Origin: an uncultured Clostridia bacterium
GTDB lineage: Bacteria; Bacillota; Clostridia; TANB77; CAG-508
Assembly: GCA_947625565.1 (NCBI GenBank)
Contig: CANQOU010000038.1
Coordinates: 1 to 9,879, forward strand
Length of the DNA stretch: 9,879 bases
Reading direction: 5' to 3'
Shown: positions 7,079 through 9,879 of the stretch, piece after piece
Layout: each line of letters begins with the position of its first letter
How positions within the stretch are numbered: the first letter of the stretch is position 1
Notes under the pieces: model-generated
Told to the model about the DNA's origin: nothing
Seen by the model: only the letters and a program-made list of their open reading frames with translations
The model's database searches: none
Translations under genes and position numbers: made by a program

Positions 7079-7108
7079 ATCTATCACTCCATTTCTCGAT
7101 TTTTTTAT

Positions 7109-7137
7109 ATTCTATCATACAAACAAAAAAATGTCAA
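7109..7137 (-). promoter_or_regulatory. Promoter of lexA
   Basis: Minus-strand TTGACA (7137-7132), 17-bp spacer, TAGAAT (7114-7109). The start point near 7102 gives a leader of about 24 nt. Confidence 0.75.
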
Positions 7138-7147
7138 ACAAAAGTTT
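7136..7147. promoter_or_regulatory. Weak LexA-box-like site at the lexA -35
   Basis: AAAC-AAAA-GTTT is an inverted repeat sharing the AAC-N4-GTT core of the Gram-positive LexA box (GAAC-N4-GTTC) but lacking the outer G and C. Its place, overlapping the lexA -35, fits autoregulation. Such a repeat is easily found by chance in AT-rich DNA, so this is a suggestion only. Confidence 0.25.
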
Positions 7148-7227
7148 TAATATTTTGAACTTTTTTATTTTAGGTTATATTTTTTTCTTTTTTGGATATA
7201 TTTAATATATACAAAGGAGGTATTTTT

Positions 7228-7410
7228 ATGGATTTAAAGAGAGTTCATTCCATTTTGGATAATGAGGAAAAGCCTGATGTTTTTTATCAAGATAGACCTG
7301 TTTGGATACAAGGAGTTACCCAACATGTAGCTAAAATTGGATTTATTGATAATTTTGAAGAAAAGGATGTATATATAGAAGATTTATATGAAAAGGATTT
7401 ATATAACTAA
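7228..7410 (+). CDS. sspH: H-type small acid-soluble spore protein (SASP)
   Basis: 60-residue protein matching the H-type SASP family: MDLKRVHSIL at the N terminus, VFYQDRPVWIQGV (25-37, the conserved Y-x-x-x-PVWI core) and DVYIEDLYE near the C terminus. B. subtilis SspH is about the same length. These are minor proteins of the dormant spore core, made in the forespore; their precise job is not well defined and they are distinct from the DNA-saturating alpha/beta SASPs. The ATG at 7228 is preceded by AAAGGAGG (7213-7220), a strong ribosome binding site, and the upstream in-frame ATG at 7192 has none. A GTTATA / GGATATA pair at about 7174 and 7194 could be a forespore sigma promoter, but the match is poor. 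It sits between divergent lexA and convergent glyQS, as a single gene with its own terminator. Its presence implies a sporulating host lineage. Confidence 0.82.
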   Translation: MDLKRVHSILDNEEKPDVFYQDRPVWIQGVTQHVAKIGFIDNFEEKDVYIEDLYEKDLYN

Positions 7411-7439
7411 AGCCCAACTTTAAAAATTGGGCTTTTTTT
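7410..7439. terminator. Terminator shared by the SASP gene and glyQS
   Basis: AAGCCCAA (7410-7417) and TTGGGCTT (7427-7434) form an 8-bp stem with a 9-nt loop, with T7433-7439 on the plus strand. It starts at the last base of the SASP stop codon. Converging glyQS stops at 7441, so the same hairpin can end its transcript, with a weaker T run on that side. Confidence 0.82.
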
Positions 7440-7440
7440 A

Positions 7441-8823
7441 TTAAAATGTAATTTTTTCGTTAATCCATTTTTCCAACTCATCTATATTAACTCTTACTTG
7501 CTCCATAGTATCACGTTCACGAATTGTTACAGTATTATCTTCTAATGTATCAAAATCTATTGTTACACAATATGGTGTTCCTATTTCATCTTCCCTTCTA
7601 TAGCGTTTTCCTATGCTTCCTGCTTCGTCATAATCACACATAAAGCTTTTAGATAGTTTTTGGTAAACTTCTTCTGCTTTTTCTGATAATTTTTTAGATA
7701 ATGGAAGTACAGCCACTTTATATGGTGCTAATGCTGGATGTAAATGCAATACCACTCTTGTGTCTCCCTCTGCAATTTCTTCCTCGTCATAGCTATTGCA
7801 AAGAAAAGCAAGTACAACTCTATCTGCTCCTAAAGATGGTTCAATTACATATGGTACATATTTTTCATTTGTTTCTGGTTCTTGATAAGATAAATCTTGC
7901 TTAGAGTGATTCATATGTTGTGTTAAATCATAATCTGTTCTATCTGCAATTCCCCATAATTCTCCCCATCCAAATGGAAATTTGAATTCAATATCGGTTG
8001 TTGCTTTACTGTAAAATACTAGTTCTTCTTTTGAATGGTCTCTTAATCTTATATTTTCTTTTTTCATTCCTAATGATAATAGCCAATTCTCACAGTAGTC
8101 TTTCCAATATTTATGCCATTCTAAGTCAGTTCCTGGCTTACAAAAAAATTCTAATTCCATTTGTTCGAATTCTCTTGTTCTAAATGTAAAGTTTCCTGGT
8201 GTTATTTCATTTCTAAAAGCTTTACCAATTTGAGCAATTCCCATTGGCATTTTTTTTCTAGATGTTCTAATTACATTTTTAAAGTCTACAAAAATTCCCT
8301 GTGCTGTTTCTGGTCTTAAATATATTTGACTTGTTGTATCTTCTGTAACACCTTGGAATGTTTTAAACATTAAATTAAATTTTCTAATTCCTGTAAAATT
8401 TGTTTTTCCACAATTTGGACATGGAATATTATTTTCTGATATAAAATTTGTTAGTTCTTCATCAGACATACCATCTGCTATCATGTCTTTTCCTTGGCTA
8501 TGCGCCCATTCTTCAATTAGTTTATCTGCTCTATGCCTTGTTTTACATTCTTTACAGTCAATTAATGGGTCTGAAAATCCTCCTACGTGGCCTGAAGCTA
8601 CCCAAGTTTCTGGGTTCATTAATATTGCTGCATCTAATCCAACAATATCTTTTTGCTCTTGTATAAATTTTTTTCTCCAAGCATTTTTTACATTATTTTT
8701 TAGTTCATTTCCTAATGGTCCATAATCCCATGTATTAGCCAATCCTCCATAAATTTCTGAACCAGGATATATAAATCCTCTGTTTTTACATAGACTAACA
8801 AGTGTTTCCATTGATTTTAACAT
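7441..8823 (-). CDS. glyQS: Glycine--tRNA ligase, single-chain (alpha2) type
   Basis: Class II synthetase that charges tRNA-Gly; cytoplasmic and essential. 460 residues, typical of the one-polypeptide homodimeric form rather than the separate alpha and beta chains of B. subtilis. Visible parts are RGFIYPGSEIYGGLANTWDY (15-34); a Cys cluster C90/C93 and C135/C138 that may hold zinc; YLRPETAQGIFVDF (168-181); motif 2 GKAFRNEITPGNFTFRTREF (200-219); motif 3 EPSLGADRVV (328-337) with the invariant Arg; and a C-terminal HGTP-type anticodon-binding domain (about 362-455). The start ATG at 8823 has AAGGAGGAA 5 nt upstream. The gene has a 290-nt leader with a glycine T-box, so expression should rise when uncharged tRNA-Gly accumulates. 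It is monocistronic, converging on the SASP gene. Confidence 0.97.
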   Translation of the reverse strand: MLKSMETLVSLCKNRGFIYPGSEIYGGLANTWDYGPLGNELKNNVKNAWRKKFIQEQKDIVGLDAAILMNPETWVASGHVGGFSDPLIDCKECKTRHRADKLIEEWAHSQGKDMIADGMSDEELTNFISENNIPCPNCGKTNFTGIRKFNLMFKTFQGVTEDTTSQIYLRPETAQGIFVDFKNVIRTSRKKMPMGIAQIGKAFRNEITPGNFTFRTREFEQMELEFFCKPGTDLEWHKYWKDYCENWLLSLGMKKENIRLRDHSKEELVFYSKATTDIEFKFPFGWGELWGIADRTDYDLTQHMNHSKQDLSYQEPETNEKYVPYVIEPSLGADRVVLAFLCNSYDEEEIAEGDTRVVLHLHPALAPYKVAVLPLSKKLSEKAEEVYQKLSKSFMCDYDEAGSIGKRYRREDEIGTPYCVTIDFDTLEDNTVTIRERDTMEQVRVNIDELEKWINEKITF

Positions 8824-8850
8824 ATAAATTCCTCCTTTTATTTTTTATAT

Positions 8851-8892
8851 AAAAAAACTTTCATACCTAGCCTATAAGCTAGGGACGAAAGT
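8851..8892 (-). terminator. Leader terminator of the glyQS T-box
   Basis: ACTTTC (8892-8887) pairs with GAAAGT (8862-8857), and CCTAGC (8883-8878) with GCTAGG (8871-8866), leaving a short internal loop and a small apical loop. A run of seven T (8857-8851) follows. The CCCT shared with the antiterminator makes the two folds exclusive. Confidence 0.88.
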
Positions 8893-9055
8893 AAAATTTC
8901 CGCGTTTCCACCCTAATTCTTAAAACTTTTAAGTTTTAAGCACCTTAATTTCTAATATTGCTCCAAAGCTCCCCATATGTGTTATTTGCAAGTATCTCAC
9001 CATTACTTGCTCTCTGAAAAATAACATTCTCATATTTTTTCTTTTTCATAGCAAT
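8851..9055 (-). promoter_or_regulatory. Glycine T-box riboswitch controlling glyQS
   Basis: The leader RNA senses uncharged tRNA-Gly and switches between a terminator and an antiterminator. Seen on the minus strand: the Stem I base ATTGCT (9055-9050) pairs with AGCAAT (8962-8957), next to kink-turn-like ATGA and GGA; the upper part carries AGAGAGC and GGTGAGA; the specifier region GGGGAG (8974-8969) precedes CTTT. Spacing favours GGA (8972-8970), with GGG (8974-8972) the alternative; both are glycine codons. A perfect hairpin CTTAAAACTT / AAGTTTTAAG (8940-8919) fits Stem III. The T-box itself is AGGGTGGAAACGCGG (8914-8900), one base off the usual AGGGTGGAACCGCG. Its bulge TGGA complements the UCCA end of tRNA-Gly. 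The antiterminator partner CCCT is at 8884-8881. This accounts for most of the 395-nt gap upstream of glyQS. Confidence 0.93.
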
Positions 9056-9119
9056 TATATAATTGGTAAAACTAACTATATCTATTAAAACAAATGTCTC
9101 TCTATTTTAAGTTTATAAA

Positions 9120-9148
9120 ATAATATAACAATTTTTATTAAATGTCAA
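9120..9148 (-). promoter_or_regulatory. Promoter of the glyQS leader
   Basis: Minus-strand TTGACA (9148-9143), 17 bp, TATTAT (9125-9120). Initiation near 9113 places about 58 nt before Stem I and about 290 nt before the glyQS start codon. It lies back to back with the toxin-antitoxin promoter, with 18 bp between the -35 boxes. Confidence 0.75.
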
Positions 9149-9153
9149 TACTT

Positions 9154-9182
9154 AATCTTAGAAAACTTGATTTTATTAGATT
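9154..9182. promoter_or_regulatory. Imperfect dyad over the toxin-antitoxin -35, possible operator
   Basis: AATCTTA (9154-9160) and TTAGATT (9176-9182), together with AAAA (9162-9165) and TTTT (9171-9174), share one dyad centre at 9168; 10 of 14 position pairs match. It covers the -35 box of the antitoxin promoter, where type II antitoxins or toxin-antitoxin complexes usually bind. AT richness makes chance symmetry likely. Confidence 0.3.
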
Positions 9183-9195
9183 TATATGCTATTAT
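9167..9195 (+). promoter_or_regulatory. Promoter of the toxin-antitoxin pair
   Basis: TTGATT (9167-9172), 17-bp spacer, TATTAT (9190-9195). The start point near 9202 falls just before the antitoxin ribosome binding site AGGAGGA (9206-9212), so the leader is very short. Confidence 0.65.
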
Positions 9196-9218
9196 TATTT
9201 TGTATAGGAGGATTTATT

Positions 9219-9392
9219 ATGATACGTGAATTAATTTTAGAAGTAACAAGCAATATGTCAGAAACAGCTACTTTTAAAGAAATTATGGATGCTATATATA
9301 TGCAATTAAAAATTGAACAAGGTTTAAACGCAGTTGAAAATGGTGATGTCTTAACAGAGGAAGAAGTTTTGGAGGAACTAAAAAAATGGTAA
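9219..9392 (+). CDS. Small type II antitoxin
   Basis: 57-residue acidic, mostly helical protein placed directly before a ParE/RelE-like toxin, so most likely its antitoxin. The pattern TFKEIMDAIYMQLKIEQGLNAVENGDVLTEEEVLEELKKW (split here as residues 18-37 and 38-57) resembles short antitoxins of ParE-linked addiction modules, with a central helix, an E-x-G turn and a C-terminal EEV..L.KW segment. I see no ribbon-helix-helix or helix-turn-helix, so how it would bind DNA is unclear. The start is the ATG at 9219 with AGGAGGA 6 nt upstream; the in-frame ATG at 9186 has no ribosome binding site and lies within the promoter. Its stop overlaps the toxin start by 7 nt, typical of coupled expression with antitoxin first. 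Confidence 0.75.
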   Translation: MIRELILEVTSNMSETATFKEIMDAIYMQLKIEQGLNAVENGDVLTEEEVLEELKKW

Positions 9393-9694
9393 TTAAATGG
9401 ACTAAGCCTGCTATTGCTGATTTAAATGATTTTAGATTAATTTCAAAAAAAAGCAATGTTTCTGAATATATAATGCATCTTTTTGAATATTCACAACAAT
9501 TAAAGACATTTCCAAAACTTGGCCGTATTTACCATTATATAAAAAAATATATGATTAGGAAGCTAGTATATAAGGAACACTCTATTTTATATTATATTGA
9601 CAATGAAACTATATATATATTAGCCGTTATCCATCATAAGCAAGATATCGATAAAAAATTAAAAGCTATTGATTCACTTTTAAAAGATATATAA
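9386..9694 (+). CDS. ParE/RelE-family toxin
   Basis: 102-residue basic protein with the ParE/RelE-like fold signature. IKWTKPAIADLNDF (residues 3-16) begins the fold; FPKLGRIYHYI (about 39-49) follows the two N-terminal helices; and the closing strands are IRKLVYKEHSILYYIDNETI (53-72) and ILAVIHHKQDI (74-84). ParE members poison DNA gyrase and RelE members cleave ribosome-bound mRNA. The sequence pattern (R-K-L-V-Y...I-L-Y-Y...A-V-I-H) looks closer to ParE, but the target cannot be decided here. GGAGGA (9371-9376) lies 9 nt before the ATG, inside the antitoxin gene, and the start overlaps the antitoxin stop. The reading frame is intact, so the module may be active. It lies between glyQS and tRNA-Trp. 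Confidence 0.85.
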   Translation: MVIKWTKPAIADLNDFRLISKKSNVSEYIMHLFEYSQQLKTFPKLGRIYHYIKKYMIRKLVYKEHSILYYIDNETIYILAVIHHKQDIDKKLKAIDSLLKDI

Positions 9695-9757
9695 GATTTT
9701 TAAAACTATTGAAACAATATAAAGTCATAGAAAGCTTAATAAAGAAATCTAAAAAAT

Positions 9758-9799
9758 AAAGTCTGGAATGTTGATATATCAATTACTTCTAGACTTTTT
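9758..9799. terminator. Bidirectional terminator between toxin and tRNA-Trp
   Basis: AAAGTCT (9758-9764) pairs with AGACTTT (9791-9797); GAA (9766-9768) with TTC (9787-9789); and TTGATA (9771-9776) with TATCAA (9777-9782) at the top of a long interrupted hairpin. TTTTT (9795-9799) follows on the plus strand and a T-rich run on the minus strand, so it can end both the toxin and the tRNA transcripts. Upstream, 9695-9757 is AT-rich filler with no gene. Confidence 0.7.
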
Positions 9800-9804
9800 C
9801 TATA

Positions 9805-9879
9805 TGGCAGGGGTAGAAGGATTCGAACCCTCACAGGCGGTTTTGGAGACCGATGTGCTACCATTAACACTATACCCCT
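9805..9879 (-). tRNA. tRNA-Trp (anticodon CCA)
   Basis: A 75-nt cloverleaf on the minus strand. The acceptor arm AGGGGTA / TACCCCT is followed by discriminator G and an encoded CCA (9807-9805). The D arm is GTGT / GCAC; the anticodon loop CTCCAAA gives CCA; the T arm GAGGG / CCTTC carries loop TTCGAAT. It closely resembles Firmicutes tRNA-Trp. The 5' nucleotide is the last base of the window, so the mature gene is complete but its promoter is outside. The anticodon stem TCGGT / ACCGC has a T-C mismatch at its outer pair (27-43), where B. subtilis has G-C. Confidence 0.95.

Noticed and set aside
7079..7087. GTG start at 7087 for LexA
   Set aside because: It overlaps the ribosome binding site GGAGTGAT; the ATG at 7078 is 8 nt downstream of GGAG and gives the normal N terminus.
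9695..9879. Integration site of a mobile element at the tRNA-Trp 3' end
   Set aside because: No repeat of the tRNA 3' end is seen elsewhere in the window and no integrase or phage gene is present.
1..9879. CRISPR array, insertion sequence or prophage genes
   Set aside because: No regularly spaced repeats, transposase, integrase or phage structural gene was found on either strand.

Overview
This is an AT-rich stretch with strong Shine-Dalgarno sites, short intergenic gaps and near-consensus sigma-A promoters. It carries a spore-protein gene (H-type SASP), a T-box leader, a single-chain glycyl-tRNA synthetase and LexA. Together these point to a spore-forming clostridial Firmicute, possibly an uncultivated gut lineage. 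The genus cannot be read from the sequence.

Layout. Positions 1-1466 (minus) hold most of an AMP-forming acyl-CoA ligase that runs off the left edge. It diverges from a DUF1836 DNA-binding-type protein (1582-2100, plus). The shared control region has two promoters whose -35 boxes face each other 4 bp apart, and a perfect 21-bp palindrome (1480-1500) over the ligase -10/start point. Overlapping the DUF1836 stop codon is a second consensus promoter (TTGACA-17-TATAAT). It drives about 150 nt of apparently non-coding RNA closed by a 10-bp stem, carrying an unpaired anti-Shine-Dalgarno motif (CCTCCTT) and ending in a 13-bp terminator stem. This is the best candidate for something undescribed in the window.

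Positions 2286-6282 (minus) hold a two-gene operon for a heterodimeric ABC exporter. The 724-residue subunit has the degenerate Walker B/H-loop and a large insertion after its first membrane helix; the 606-residue subunit has the intact catalytic glutamate and histidine but an altered signature motif. lexA (6428-7078, minus) follows with its own promoter and terminator. It diverges from an H-type SASP gene (7228-7410, plus), which shares a terminator with the converging glyQS (7441-8823, minus).

The 395-nt gap between glyQS and the next gene is occupied by the glyQS leader: promoter, glycine T-box riboswitch and terminator. Back to back with the glyQS promoter is the promoter of a small type II toxin-antitoxin pair (9219-9694, plus; ParE/RelE-like toxin). 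A bidirectional terminator then separates it from a minus-strand tRNA-Trp (9805-9879) whose 5' end coincides with the window edge.

Most of the window is ordinary chromosomal housekeeping and transport. The points worth attention are regulatory: the anti-SD RNA, the ligase/DUF1836 divergent node, the T-box details, and the toxin-antitoxin promoter set against that of an essential synthetase gene.
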